In this document: piece by piece, positions 9,976-15,877 of the stretch
How the letters are laid out: each line of letters starts with the position of its first letter
Numbering within the stretch: position 1 is the first letter of the stretch
Source: Botryococcus braunii
Lineage: Eukaryota > Chlorophyta > Trebouxiophyceae
Reading direction: 5' to 3'
Assembly (NCBI GenBank): GCA_002005505.1
Contig: KV908417.1
Location: 85,859-108,358, forward strand
Length of the DNA stretch: 22,500 bases
Notes under the pieces: model-generated
The model's input: only the letters and a program-made list of their open reading frames with translations
Database searches by the model: none
Told to the model about the DNA's origin: nothing
Position numbers and translations under genes: made by a program

Positions 9976-12801
9976 GGGGGGGGGAGGGGAGGGAGGGTGA
10001 GAGAACACGCTCGCTCGCTCGCAAGCACGGTTGCAAACGGTTGTGGGTATCTGGGCCGTCGCAGCGTGCGGGGGTTCAGCCCCAAGCCGCAGCTGATAAT
10101 AGGGCTGCCTGCCGCCCAAGACGCGGCTCCCAATGGCGGTTATCTGGATCCCATCATGGCGTCGCTCATCATCCTGATGGCCCGCGTCTACGGGGACCTG
10201 GCTGGTTTGGCTTCTGGAGCGTCAGTAAGGCCCCCCGCCCTTCCCCTCTGATGCGTTTCGAGCGGGTGCATGCCGTCCGTGCCGGGAGGGGGGGGGGGAA
10301 GGTCGGTGTTGGCATCCGCAAGATGTCTCCGTGAGATTTTGGGGGGGGGGGGGGGAGGAGGAGGGAGGCAGGGTCGGTGTCGGCGTCTGTATGATGTCCT
10401 CGCAGGAGAGGGAGAGGGGGGGGAGTAGGTTTCCGCGTCCGTGAGACGTCCCCGTGGGAATTCACCTTCAAAGGTCACTTCCCTAAGGAGCCATGTGCCA
10501 CACTTTGAAGCCATGTGCCACACTTTGAAGCCAGATGCCACACTTTGAAGCCATGTGCCACGTTTCCATGAAGCCCTGATGAAGAATCATTGTGATTGAC
10601 GTTGATGTTGTAGCTTTCTGTGATTGATAATGATAGTTGTAATTGTGTTGCTGCAGATTTGGACGTCCTGAACCGCTTCGAGGGAAAACTTGGAGCCAGA
10701 CGGTGATGGCGATGTTGGNTTGCTGCCGCCTCACGGCTTACACCTGTTAGCCATTTTCACTCCTCCTTTGCTCCCAAGTACGAAAGAAAGGGGAACATCC
10801 AGCATGTCTCCGCCATTGCGGAGAACGCCCAGCTTGCTGATGCTTTGGGGCCCCTCATCTCCGGCTGACCGTCTTTCTGCCCCCTATCTCTGGCTGACCG
10901 CCCTTCTCTGCCCCTTATCTCCGGCTGACCGCCCTTCTCGCCCCTTCTCTCTGGCTGACCGCCCTTCTGCGCCCCTTCTCTCTGGCTGACCGTCCTCTCT
11001 GCCCCTTATCTCCGTCTGACGGTCCTTCTGCGCCCCTTATCTCTGGCTGACCTCGTTTCTCTGACCTTTTTCTTCTATCTGACAGTCCGTCTTTGCTCCA
11101 CGCCTGAGCCGTCGCTGTGAGCTGCAGGAAATTTTGTCAGGTCACGCAGAGAGTACTGGTTCACCGCATCTCCTCAGTGCCCCTTCCCGGATGTGTTCAT
11201 GCAAAGCTTCCTCAACGTCGAAGGCTCTCTGTTCAAGTACATCCATGTCCAGGTGGGTGGCTGTACAACTCTCCTGTTCAAGTACATGTATGTCCAGGTG
11301 GGTGGGCTGTACAACTCACTTGTTCAAGTACATGTATGTCCAGGTGGGTGGGCTGTACAACTCACTTGTTCAAGTACATGTATGTCCAGGTGGGTGGGCT
11401 GTACAACTCACTTGTTCAAGTACATGTATGTCCAGGTGGGTGGGCTGTACAACTCACTTGTTCAAGTACATGTATGTCCAGGTGGGTGGGCTGTACAACT
11501 CACTTGTTCAAGTACACGTATGTCCAGGTGGGTGGGCTGTACAACTCACTTGTTCAAGTACATGTATGTCCAGGTGGGTGGGCTGTACAACTCACTTGTT
11601 CAAGTACATGTATGTCCAGGTGGGTGGGCTGTACAACTCACTTGTTCAAGTACATGTATGTCCAGGTGGGTGGGCTGTACAACTCACTTGTTCAAGTACA
11701 TGTATGTCCAGGTGGGTGGGCTGTACAACTCACTTGTTCAAGTACATGTATGTCCAGGTGGGTGAGCTGTGCAACTCATCTGTTCAAATCACTCTTCTAC
11801 ATTCCTTGTCCTTGGAGACTCCCTAGTCAGGCATAGAATACTGTTCATGTCTAGGTGGGTGGCTGTTCATGTCGCTCTTCTACATTTCTTCTTTTTCGAA
11901 ACTCCATGTTCAATTATACTCTCTCTTGTCAACTGACATGTAATTTGGTGGGTGTGCAAATCTAATTTTGGGGATGCAGGTTTAAAACCCGAAGATCTGA
12001 GATGACATAAACCTCCTACCTAGCTACATGACATCCTTTGAAGGTCTCGTAAATTGAAATTTGATTTGGGGGGTGCAGTTTTACTACCAGAAGATGTGAG
12101 ATGACATAAACCTCCTACCTAGCTACATGACATCCTTTGAATGTCTCGTAAATTGAAATTTGATTTGGGGGGTGCAGTTTTACTACCAGAAGATGTGAGA
12201 TGACATAAACCTCCTACCTAGCTACATGACATCCTTTGAATGTCTCGTGAATTGAAATTTGACTTGGGGGGTGCAGTTTTACTACCAGAAGATGTGAGAT
12301 GACATAAACCTCCTACATAGCTACATGACATCCTTTAAATTTCTCGTAAATTGAAATTTGATTTGGGGGGTGCAGTTTTACAACCAGAAGATCTGCAGTG
12401 ACATGAACCTCCTGCTTAGCTACATGACCTACTGGGCCCCATTGTACGCCCGTAATCCTCTCAGCAATGTGCGTTGTAGCATTACTTGTGTCATCAATAA
12501 GGAAACATCATGCTATGTACAATAAAGCATTATGCTGCGTATATTGAAGCATTTTGAAAAGTATATTTAAGCAGCATAGTTAAGCAATTTGCTATGTATG
12601 TTCGAGTAATACGCTATGTGTCCTTAAGCACTATACTACGGATATTTAAGTTTTATGTTCTGCAGCATTTTACGTGGCATTAGTGACCCCATGGTTCTCG
12701 TACTTTAGCATGTACCTCTCTCAACATTGTTATCATGCGCCACTGTTTGTTTGCATGCTGCGTGCTCAAGCTTACATGGATAGACATTTTGTGCTCTGTT
12801 T

Positions 12802-12861
<60 letters not shown>

Positions 12862-12931
12862 CCCTCTGTGTGTATGTGTGTGAGTGGGGGGGGGGGAGAA
12901 AGAGAGACAGACAGACAGACAGAGAGAGAGA

Positions 12932-13025
<94 letters not shown>

Positions 13026-13056
13026 TGAGAGGGAGAGGGAGGGAGAGGGGGGGAGG

Positions 13057-13137
<81 letters not shown>

Positions 13138-15150
13138 GGGGGGGAGGGAGGGAGGGAGGGTGAGAGAACACGCTCGCTCGCTCGCAAGCACGGTTGCAAA
13201 CGGTTGTGGGTATCTGGGCCGTCGCAGCGTGCGGGGGTTCAGCCCCAAGCCGCAGCTGATAATAGGGCTGCCTGCCGCCCAAGACGCGGCTCCCAATGGC
13301 GGTTATCTGGATCCCATCATGGCGTCGCTCATCATCCTGATGGCCCGCGTCTACGGGACCTGGCTGGTTTTGGCTTCTGGAGCGTCAGTAAGGCCCCCCG
13401 CCCTTCCCCTCTGATGCGTTTCGAGCGGGTGCATGCCGTCCGTGCCGGGAGGGGGGGGGGGAAGGTCGGTGTTGGCATCCGCAAGATGTCTCCGTGAGAT
13501 TTTGGGGGGGGGGGGGGGAGGAGGAGGGAGGCAGGGTCGGTGTCGGCGTCTGTATGATGTCCTCGCAGGAGAGGGAGAGGGGGGGGGAGTAGGTTTCCGC
13601 GTCCGTGAGACGTCCCCGTGGGAATTCACCTTCAAAGGTCACTTCCCTAAGGAGCCATGTGCCACACTTTGAAGCCATGTGCCACACTTTGAAGCCAGAT
13701 GCCACACTTTGAAGCCATGTGCCACGTTTCCATGAAGCCCTGATGAAGAATCATTGTGATTGACGTTGATGTTGTAGCTTTCTGTGATTGATAATGATAG
13801 TTGTAATTGTGTTGCTGCAGATTTGGACGTCCTGAACCGCTTCGAGGGAAAAACTTGGAGCCAGACGGTGAGTGGCGATGTTGTTTGACTGCCTGTTGTG
13901 AAACAACATAATCCCTCCCCCCTTCCCCCCCCCCCCCCCGCCGGGGGGCCCGTCTTCGACATTGCTCTGTCTTGGTAGTGCCAATGTTGTTTAACTCCCT
14001 GTTCTGAAACAGCATATCCTCTATTCTTTGTTAACCCTTTAACAACCGTTCTGTCTTTGTAGTGCAGAAATTGTTTGACTGCCCGTTTTAAAACAACATA
14101 TCCTCTATTCTCTCTCGCTGCCCCCTCCCCCCCCCCCCCGCCCCCCGGCCTTCAATGTTGCTCTGTCTTGACCTGTTGTGGAACAACGTAACAGTATTCC
14201 TTAGCCCCCCCCCCGCCCCCCGGCCTTCAATGTTGCTCTGTCTTGACCTGTTGTGGAACAACGTAACAGTATTACTTAGCCCCCCCCCCCCCCCCGGCCC
14301 GGGGTTCATGAATATTGCCTTGTCTCGTGCTGCTGCTGTTAATAAAGGACCCATTGAAACCATGTTATCAAAAATTGGAACCAACTCAATAAAGCACACT
14401 GCCGATGTTGATTGCTGGAGGGGGAAAAAAATGGATGCTTTGTTGAAACATTTGCTATGCCGTGTGATTCGACGTGTTGACAAGCTTTAGGATGTAGAGC
14501 TTGAGTGTTCAACGCTGCACATTCGTTGAATAACGCATTGTATTGTAGTTTGAAGGTGCGGTGCTCATAGAGGCAGGGAGGGAGGGAGAGAGGGAGGTAG
14601 GAATCCCTTTGGAGGGAGGGAGAGAGGAATCCCTCCGGAGGGAGGGAGGAATCCCTTTGGAGGGAGGGAGAGGGGAATCCCTCCGGAGGGAGGGAGGAAT
14701 CCCTTTGGAGGGAGGGAGAGAGGAATCCCTCCGGAGGGAGGGAGGAATCCCTTTGGAGGAAGGCATGGACGAGGATGCCCGGGGGGGGGGGGGGGGAGGC
14801 TTCTCTGGGAGGGAACAGGGGGAAGGGAAGGACAATGGAGAAGAGAGGAGAGGAGGGGGGAGAAGAGAGACATCCTCCAAGATTGATCCTTGGCATCTCA
14901 TCCTGCCATGTGTGCTGGACAGATACAAACTCCCCTCCTTTACAAAAGTGGAGTAAAAAAGACCAGCCCTTGTTCAAGGACCCAAACCCAAATGTTTCAA
15001 GCTACCAAGTCAAACCTGCTGAGCTCCCTTCCCTGTCCTTGCGCATTCCTGAGTGTTAACATTTTGATTGTTTGAATATTGGAACCACTGCAATAATATT
15101 ACATCGATGTGCTCCGATTTTCATTGCAGGTGGTGGCCAATGGGGTCTGA
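510..15150 (+). CDS. Secreted modular class III (GH18) chitinase, split gene, whole span
   Basis: I infer one gene of about 14 exons and roughly 700 codons. The predicted product is a signal peptide, eight Cys/Trp-rich modules, a Pro-rich linker and a GH18 barrel of the hevamine class. Barrel landmarks appear in the right order: IVAFWG (strand 1), GIKVLLTMGG (strand 3), LDGVTFDLE (strand 4, catalytic Glu present), TASPQCPFPD (strand 5), YIHVQ|FYNQ (strand 6), LIIGLPAA (strand 7) and FGFWSV (strand 8). Known class III enzymes hydrolyse chitin or lysozyme substrates outside the cell; the N-terminal modules may bind chitin or cell-wall glycan, which is inference. Splice phases agree at nearly every join. 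Weak points are the strand-2 exons (3802-3836, 4248-4278), the out-of-phase 6861/6918 join, and the 3.16-kb repeated block that presents four exons twice. Chitinase identity of the barrel exons is firm; the single-gene model is strong but unproven. Confidence 0.85.
810..1085 (+). CDS. Chitinase exon 2: three Cys/Trp-rich modules
   Basis: The acceptor is CTGCAG|CA and the donor is CACAG|GTAAGA; the exon is 276 nt and phase 1 at both ends. It encodes three modules of about 27-30 residues, beginning CRPNSYWDG, CPPNANFDW and CRNRQHYDW. The pattern is C-x(2)-N-x(2-3)-W/F-x(4-6)-C-x-C-x(n)-W/Y-x(n)-C, with adjacent modules sharing a CC pair. I do not recognise a named family; it resembles small disulphide-rich extracellular modules. 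The symmetric phase would let it duplicate or shuffle without breaking the frame. Confidence 0.8.
1090..1633 (+). other. Intron 2 with (CA)n(CG)n tract
   Basis: No coding evidence was found between the donor at 1086 and the acceptor ending at 1633. The main content is a pyrimidine-rich stretch followed by a CA/CG microsatellite at about 1449-1530. Confidence 0.7.
1449..1530. repeat. (CA)n followed by (CG)n microsatellite
   Basis: About 55 nt of alternating CA lead into about 25 nt of alternating CG/CA. Alternating purine-pyrimidine of this kind is Z-DNA prone. All ORFs reading through it are artefacts of the repeat. Confidence 0.95.
1634..2074 (+). CDS. Chitinase exon 3: five Cys/Trp-rich modules
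   Basis: The acceptor is CACCAG|CA and the donor is AAAG|GTGAGA; the exon is 441 nt and phase 1 at both ends, like exon 2. Five modules start CPPNAYWDG, CWRNAHWNK, CPLLATWNG, CFPNQVWNQ and CWPNSHWSY. Each has a central C-x-C and mostly ends in a Cys abutting the Cys of the next module. Several N-x-S/T sequons (NTT, NKS, NGT, NQT) suit a secreted glycoprotein. The last residues, CLKG, join in phase to the Pro-rich exon at 3052. The function may be chitin or wall binding, by analogy with other modular chitinases. Confidence 0.85.
2240..2400. repeat. 32-bp minisatellite, five units
   Basis: Units begin acatgtgcatctgaat and end agagcagggtat; the later units diverge. Minus-strand ORFs reading HVYPALYIQM-type repeats here are products of the repeat and not genes. 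Confidence 0.9.
2685..2757 (-). repeat. tRNA-like short interspersed repeat
   Basis: Read on the minus strand, ggattcaagtc (2695-2685) resembles a B box/T arm, and an A-box-like stretch lies about 45 nt upstream near tggtgagatgc. A homologous piece at 2-29 shows that it is dispersed. No intact cloverleaf could be drawn by eye, so it is a tRNA-derived element rather than a working tRNA. Confidence 0.4.
2794..2895. repeat. C-run and CA/CG microsatellite cluster
   Basis: Two C homopolymers are separated by CA-rich sequence and followed by (CA)n and CG-rich alternation. It is low complexity only. Confidence 0.9.
3052..3575 (+). CDS. Chitinase exon 4: Pro-rich linker plus GH18 strand 1
   Basis: The acceptor GGTGCAG|GC completes a Gly codon with the last G of exon 3, so the phase matches. 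About 155 residues follow, dominated by SPPPP, PPPPSPP and PPKPP motifs, typical of hydroxyproline-rich glycoprotein hinges in green algae and plants. The exon then enters PYPEIVAFWG and GGPSLRE, which align with the start of hevamine-type GH18 domains (AIYWGQN...GTL). It ends at CGAGAG|GTGATC in phase 0. The linker and the catalytic start share one exon, which is the main evidence that the Cys modules and chitinase barrel belong to one protein. Confidence 0.85.
3600..4115 (+). repeat. Six-unit tandem array of a mini-exon with its splice sites
   Basis: Units of 92-113 bp start at about 3612, 3709, 3802, 3894, 3987 and 4100. Each has a C-rich tract ending in an AG-like acceptor, then the block encoding ESCLKVSDHVI (or a diverged form), then ccctacaagggccttgttccc in some spelling. 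Only the third unit has both CAG|GAG and a consensus donor CAG|GTAAGA. Other units read GTGATCACC at the donor position or have lost the acceptor. Most units carry the palindrome TGATCACGTGATCA or a decayed version. Confidence 0.85.
3802..3836 (+). CDS. Chitinase exon 5: 35-nt mini-exon
   Basis: The frame from exon 4 (phase 0) gives ESCLKISDHVI plus two bases. The Cys and the following D-H-V-I fit the hevamine segment ending in T-C-S...Y-V-N-I that leads into strand 2. It was chosen among six tandem copies because it alone has both a CAG acceptor and a GTAAGA donor. An alternative donor, CAC|GTGATC, lies inside it. Which copy is used needs transcript data. Confidence 0.5.
4206..4621 (+). repeat. 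Diverged repeats of a second mini-exon block
   Basis: Three related segments start at 4206, 4248 and 4528, each as AG|CTGT or AG|CTGC followed by an aactacaa core. The second and third share about 100 bp of similarity further downstream (gcgggaagatggcggactgcgg at 4298 against gcgggaaggtggcggactgcgg at 4575). This extends the pattern of exon-sized duplication. Confidence 0.65.
4248..4278 (+). CDS. Chitinase exon 6 (tentative): 31-nt mini-exon
   Basis: With the phase-2 end of exon 5, this block reads S-CPCNYKKFVQ and ends in CAG|GTGTTG in phase 0, exactly the phase exon 7 requires. Its position corresponds to hevamine strand 2 (IAFLNKFG). The copy at 4206 reads CTFNYKSY, which is closer to the family but lacks a GT donor. 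The sequence match is weak; support comes from phase, position and repetition. Confidence 0.35.
4622..5283. repeat. Degenerate CCCTGA-rich minisatellite
   Basis: From about 4690 to 5225 the sequence is built from ccctgaaatgcagaagcctg, accctgacaccctgag and similar words with irregular spacing. It lies in the intron before exon 7. It resembles a drifted CCCTAAA-type word but has an extra G and no regular period. No exon is recognised. Confidence 0.8.
5284..5745. repeat. 460-bp polypurine (GAA/GAG) tract
   Basis: The plus strand is nearly all A and G, with longer internal repeats around gaggagaagacgaagaag. The Lys/Glu-rich ORF through it (5208-5654) is a composition artefact. Because it is intronic and purine-rich on the coding strand, it could form triplex DNA or R-loops. 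Confidence 0.9.
5763..5850 (+). pseudogene. Decayed upstream duplicate of exon 7
   Basis: The segment after gtggcag at 5762 aligns over about 88 nt with exon 7 and reads PQIHGDSYAAIGQQIRYC then KCMKVLLT. The upstream flank (GAAG-rich, then tgtgttgggtgtggcag) also matches that of exon 7. The TMGG motif is lost (T-T-V-V) and the frame reaches a TGA soon after, so it cannot replace exon 7. The acceptor is still intact. Confidence 0.85.
5851..6181. other. Intron stretch with C-run and A-run
   Basis: This separates the decayed and intact exon 7 copies. It contains a run of about 13 C followed by a run of about 36 A (roughly 6077-6124) and GAAG-rich sequence just before the acceptor. No gene is seen. 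Confidence 0.7.
6182..6324 (+). CDS. Chitinase exon 7: GH18 strand 3, GIKVLLTMGG
   Basis: The acceptor is TTGCAG|CCT and the donor is AATTG|GTAACC; 143 nt, phase 0 to phase 2. It encodes PQIYGDSYAAIEQQIPNC and KGIKVLLTMGG, matching the class III segment C-Q-x-K-G-I-K-V-L-L-S-L-G-G. The usual SxGG motif is TMGG here. It ends QAVLDAN plus two bases of a Trp codon completed by exon 8. Confidence 0.92.
6325..6718. other. Intron 7
   Basis: Apart from the GT microsatellite, nothing is recognised. The donor is GTAACC and the acceptor is GCATTCAG. Confidence 0.7.
6390..6482. repeat. (GT)n/(GC)n microsatellite
   Basis: Alternating TG with CGTG and a CG-rich end, within the intron between exons 7 and 8. 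Confidence 0.95.
6719..6861 (+). CDS. Chitinase exon 8: catalytic segment LDGVTFDLE
   Basis: Its first base completes Trp, then TADQIWNLYMGG, RPFGTAVLDG and VTFDLEKGNG follow. It aligns with hevamine N-V-A-D-Y-L-W-N-N-F-L-G-G...R-P-L-G-D-A-V-L-D-G-I-D-F-D-I-E. The catalytic Glu and the preceding Asp are kept, but the first Asp of DxDxE is Thr. The only nearby GT for a donor is AACG|GTCCGA, which is weak and leaves phase 1, whereas the most family-like frame of exon 9 wants phase 0. The 3' end is therefore uncertain; one extra G in the assembly would explain it. Confidence 0.88.
6918..6952 (+). CDS. Chitinase exon 9 (probable): LKDQEDPNTAL
   Basis: After the acceptor CCCTTGCAG the block reads LKDQEDPNTAL plus AT before GTATTA. 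With exon 10 starting at 7980 this gives NTALM-SRREYWFTASPQC, a good fit to the loop between GH18 strands 4 and 5. The join to exon 8 is out of phase by one base as assembled. The donor is not strongly consensus. Confidence 0.5.
6953..7557. other. AT-rich intron segment with hairpin and direct repeat
   Basis: This is much more AT-rich than the rest of the gene. It holds a 13-bp-arm hairpin at 7007-7035 (loop CAA) and a diverged direct repeat (aaaatatagacgg..tattgaacatatcaa at about 7132, again at about 7329). No coding signal was seen. It could be an old insertion. Confidence 0.5.
7007..7035. repeat. AT-only hairpin
   Basis: Arms atatattatatta (7007-7019) and taatataatatat (7023-7035) pair perfectly around a 3-nt loop. 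Confidence 0.85.
7688..7925 (+). repeat. 31-bp pyrimidine-rich minisatellite
   Basis: Seven to eight units of the type ctctggctgaccgcccttctgcgcccctt. Each has a CTGAC word like a branch site followed by a pyrimidine-rich stretch. The array runs up to cttcttctatctgacag, itself acceptor-like, about 40 nt before exon 10's region. The second copy is at about 10857-11087. Confidence 0.8.
7980..8091 (+). CDS. Chitinase exon 10, copy 1: strands 5-6, SPQCPFPD...VQ
   Basis: After the acceptor TTTTGTCAG the frame reads SRREYWFTASPQCPFPD, then VFMQSFLNVEGS and LFKYIHVQ, ending CAG|GTGGGT in phase 0. It matches hevamine V-Y-L-T-A-A-P-Q-C-P-F-P-D...L-F-D-Y-V-W-V-Q. The next exon begins FYN, completing the VQFYN motif whose Tyr is part of the active site in the family. 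Alternative acceptors lie at 7966 and 7988. The 3' end of this exon and its donor are the seed of the 46-bp array that follows. Confidence 0.9.
8070..8637 (+). repeat. 46-bp array of 12 exon-end/donor units
   Basis: Each unit is ttcaagtacatgtatgtcCAG|GTGGGTGGGctgtacaactcactt or a close variant. It contains the last codons of exon 10 (LFKYMYVQ) and its donor. Twelve CAGGTGG donors start at 8092; the second lies 45 bp on, the rest 46 bp apart except one 47-bp step around the altered unit at 8229-8250. Since 46 is not a multiple of 3, all three frames cycle, and all are open. Long ORFs here (up to about 214 codons) are products of this. Confidence 0.95.
8638..8819. other. Intron spacer between arrays
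   Basis: Decayed remnants of the 46-bp unit (ctgttcatgtctaggtgggt near 8680) fade into non-repetitive intron sequence. No exon was seen. Confidence 0.6.
8820..9314 (+). repeat. 99-bp array of five acceptor-plus-exon units
   Basis: Units start right after TGCAG at 8820, 8919, 9018, 9117 and 9216, exactly 99 bp apart. Each has the acceptor tract (gatttggggggtgcag), then the exon block ttttactaccagaagat, then a diverged exon body and atgtctcgtaaattgaaat. The first four have early in-frame stops (TAA or TGA where the fifth reads TGC). Only the fifth keeps the chitinase reading frame. Confidence 0.93.
9216..9308 (+). CDS. Chitinase exon 11, copy 1: FYNQ segment
   Basis: Acceptor GGTGCAG|TTT in phase 0; the exon reads FYNQKICSDMNLLLSYM then TYWAPLYARNPLSN to AAT|GTGCGT, 93 nt, phase 0. 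It joins VQ of exon 10 to give VQFYNQ, as in the GH18 class III VQFYNN. The following helix corresponds to N-N-I-I-N-S-W-N-R-W. It is the last unit of the 99-bp array, the only one free of stops. Confidence 0.88.
9320..9640. other. Intron with degenerate short repeats
   Basis: From about 9355 to 9515, words such as aagcattatgctatgtatattt recur in diverged form every 20-30 nt. The remainder up to the GT microsatellite shows nothing recognisable. Confidence 0.5.
9644..9980. repeat. (GT)n and (GA)n microsatellites, copy 1
   Basis: About 55 nt of GT, then GACA, and about 230 nt of GA interrupted by G runs. The GT length equals that in the second copy (12804-12858), and the GA lengths differ only at G runs. 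Confidence 0.95.
10093..10224 (+). CDS. Chitinase exon 12, copy 1: LIIGLPAA, strands 7-8 (frameshifted)
   Basis: After AAGCCGCAG (phase 0) the frame reads LIIGLPAAQDAAPNGGYLDP, matching hevamine I-F-L-G-L-P-A-A-P-E-A-A-G-S-G-Y. It then continues to ARVYGDLAG and should read FGFWSV (strand 8 Trp), but this copy has ggtttggc with three T and slips into LASG. The donor is GTCA|GTAAGG. With one more T the exon is 133 nt and ends in phase 1, as exon 13 needs. A nearby alternative acceptor is GTTCAG at 10078-10080. Confidence 0.85.
10230..10490. other. Intron with G-runs, copy 1
   Basis: Several G runs alternate with similar words (ggtcggtgttggcatccgcaagatgtc, ggtcggtgtcggcgtctgtatgatgtc, gtccgtgagacgtc), suggesting diverged 60-80 bp tandem units. 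No exon is recognised. Confidence 0.5.
10491..10563. repeat. 20-bp tandem repeat, four units
   Basis: gccatgtgccacactttgaa repeated, with one agatg variant and a final diverged unit. The second copy is at about 13653-13726. Confidence 0.9.
10657..10702 (+). CDS. Chitinase exon 13, copy 1 (frameshifted)
   Basis: The acceptor is GCTGCAG|AT. The block should read N-LDVLNRFEGKTWSQT, but this copy has four A where the second copy has five, breaking the frame after FEGK. The donor here reads CAGACG|GTGATG against GTGAGT in the second copy. It ends 16 nt before the N. Confidence 0.75.
10719..10719. other. Single N at the junction of the two 3.16-kb copies
   Basis: The only ambiguous base in the window sits exactly where copy 1 stops (gatgttgg) and shortly before copy 2 starts (gcctcacggcttacacc). 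It marks a probable contig join. Confidence 0.95.
11141..11252 (+). CDS. Chitinase exon 10, copy 2
   Basis: Equivalent to the exon at 7980-8091: same reading frame, TASPQCPFPD to YIHVQ, same CAG|GTGGGT donor. It is followed by a 12-unit 46-bp array at 11231-11798 in which the aberrant fourth-unit sequence of copy 1 is regular. Confidence 0.85.
11231..11798 (+). repeat. 46-bp donor array, copy 2
   Basis: Twelve CAGGTGG donors starting at 11253, the same number as copy 1 and with the same cacgta variant in unit seven. Apart from the first 45-bp step, all steps are 46 bp. Confidence 0.95.
11980..12474 (+). repeat. 99-bp acceptor/exon array, copy 2
   Basis: Five units with the last one (12376) intact, as in copy 1. 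The unit-specific variants (aaggtctcg, aatttctcg, gacttgg) occur in the same order in both copies. Confidence 0.93.
12376..12468 (+). CDS. Chitinase exon 11, copy 2
   Basis: The same 93-nt exon as 9216-9308, FYNQ to NPLSN, phase 0 to phase 0. No difference was seen. Confidence 0.85.
12804..13145. repeat. (GT)n and (GA)n microsatellites, copy 2
   Basis: Same structure as 9644-9980. Arginine/glutamate and serine/leucine ORFs in this region are repeat artefacts. Confidence 0.95.
13256..13387 (+). CDS. Chitinase exon 12, copy 2 (frameshifted differently)
   Basis: The same exon as 10093-10224. Here the TTTT run before GGCTTCTGG is complete, but the GGGG run after GTCTAC has lost one G, so VYG is followed by TWLV instead of DLAG. 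Each copy thus has a different single-base homopolymer loss, and neither alone keeps the frame. Confidence 0.85.
13821..13867 (+). CDS. Chitinase exon 13, copy 2 (intact)
   Basis: 47 nt, GCTGCAG|AT...CAGACG|GTGAGT. Joined in phase 1 it reads N-LDVLNRFEGKTWSQT and ends in phase 0. It follows strand 8 (FGFWSV) and is the penultimate coding exon. Confidence 0.75.
13868..15129 (+). other. Last intron: C-runs and two minisatellites
   Basis: No exon is recognised in this 1.26-kb gap. From the donor onward, diverged copies of atgttgtttgactgcctgtt..aaacaacata recur at about 13880, 13983 and 14065. Then a 73-bp repeat with C runs (ggccttcaatgttgctctg) occurs at about 14151 and 14223, and a 48-bp GGAGG-rich minisatellite at 14600-14760. 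A short ORF at 14155-14490 has no recognisable domain. Confidence 0.6.
14600..14765. repeat. 48-bp minisatellite with CCGG-centred palindromes
   Basis: About 3.3 units of 48 bp starting gaatccctttggagg at 14601, 14649, 14697 and 14745. Each full unit holds the 14-nt palindrome tccctccggaggga. Confidence 0.9.
15130..15150 (+). CDS. Chitinase exon 14: terminal seven codons
   Basis: The acceptor TCATTGCAG is followed in phase 0 by VVANGV and TGA, giving KTWSQT-VVANGV as the C-terminus. This fits the phase of exon 13 and gives a short tail after strand 8, as expected for the family. The exon is tiny, so its choice rests on phase and on the clean acceptor. Confidence 0.55.
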   Translation: MVANGV

Positions 15151-15397
15151 TTACGCAACTTCAAACGGAATATCTGAATTAAGATTCAGATTCCAATGTC
15201 AGTTTTCGAGAAGATCGGAAGCTACTTCGCAGGGACTGAAGCGTCACCGTGCATGGGCAGCGATCAACGTCCTTAAGCTGTCAGTGTGATTGGCAAATAT
15301 TGGTACCTTGGTATTGGTTATCTAATCAACCAAATGCCAGTGTCGACCACGTCTGTACGTATACATTGACCAAGTCACACACGCTGCTCTTTGTTTG

Positions 15398-15429
<32 letters not shown>

Positions 15430-15877
15430 TTTTTTTTTTTTTTTTCCAGTCGGAGTAAACTACATTTGTGCATGAGACCGGGCAGGCCAACCATTTCGTT
15501 GTACATTAATGTGGTGGCTTCACCTGATATTTACGAGGTGCACATTTTGAACATGCAAAGGCCCAAAAGAGGACACTGCTACGACTAGCACAGGAGCACT
15601 AGTGCAGTTTCCAGTGTGATTGCTAAAGGCTGCTTTACAACCGGAATTACGGGTTGTGATTGGGTCAATCAACAACATAACTGCGTAGGATAATCATAAC
15701 GTATCACGACTGCGTAGGCGTAATGGCCTCTATGGAGCTTTTAGCTAGAATCCATATTCTGCTGGTGCACCACGTGGGGCTTGCAGTTGATTGAATTTCA
15801 AAGATTTCCTGCAAGGTTTTGAGATTTGGTAAATGTAAGTGCTGCTTTGACATGTTTTGATGGGAGGAGAAGACGAA

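Larger units (their letters stand above)
7558..10718 (+). repeat. 3.16-kb block, copy 1
   Basis: It begins near gcctcacgggcttacacctg and ends just before the N at 10719. The same sequence follows at 10727-13880 with an offset of 3160-3164. Copies contain exons 10-13, the 31-bp, 46-bp, 99-bp and GA/GT repeats with the same unit numbers, and even the same variant (cacgta) in the seventh 46-bp unit. The differences I could see are mostly in homopolymer lengths, plus one altered 46-bp unit at about 8229-8250. Confidence 0.9.
10727..13880 (+). repeat. 3.16-kb block, copy 2
   Basis: Head-to-tail repeat of 7558-10718. Its first few hundred bases are shorter at homopolymers (for example cgaaagaaagg for cgaaaggaaagg, ggggaaca for ggggaaaca), as expected from low-coverage long-read contig ends. 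It contains exons 10-13 again and then continues into unique intron sequence. Confidence 0.9.

Noticed and set aside
9520..10133. Ser/Leu and Arg/Glu-rich ORFs, also at 12680-13296
   Set aside because: They come from (GA)n and (GT)n repeats.
14339..14977. Minus ORF of 212 codons with PSLRRDSSLPP-type repeats
   Set aside because: It reads through the 48-bp minisatellite and has no recognisable domain elsewhere.
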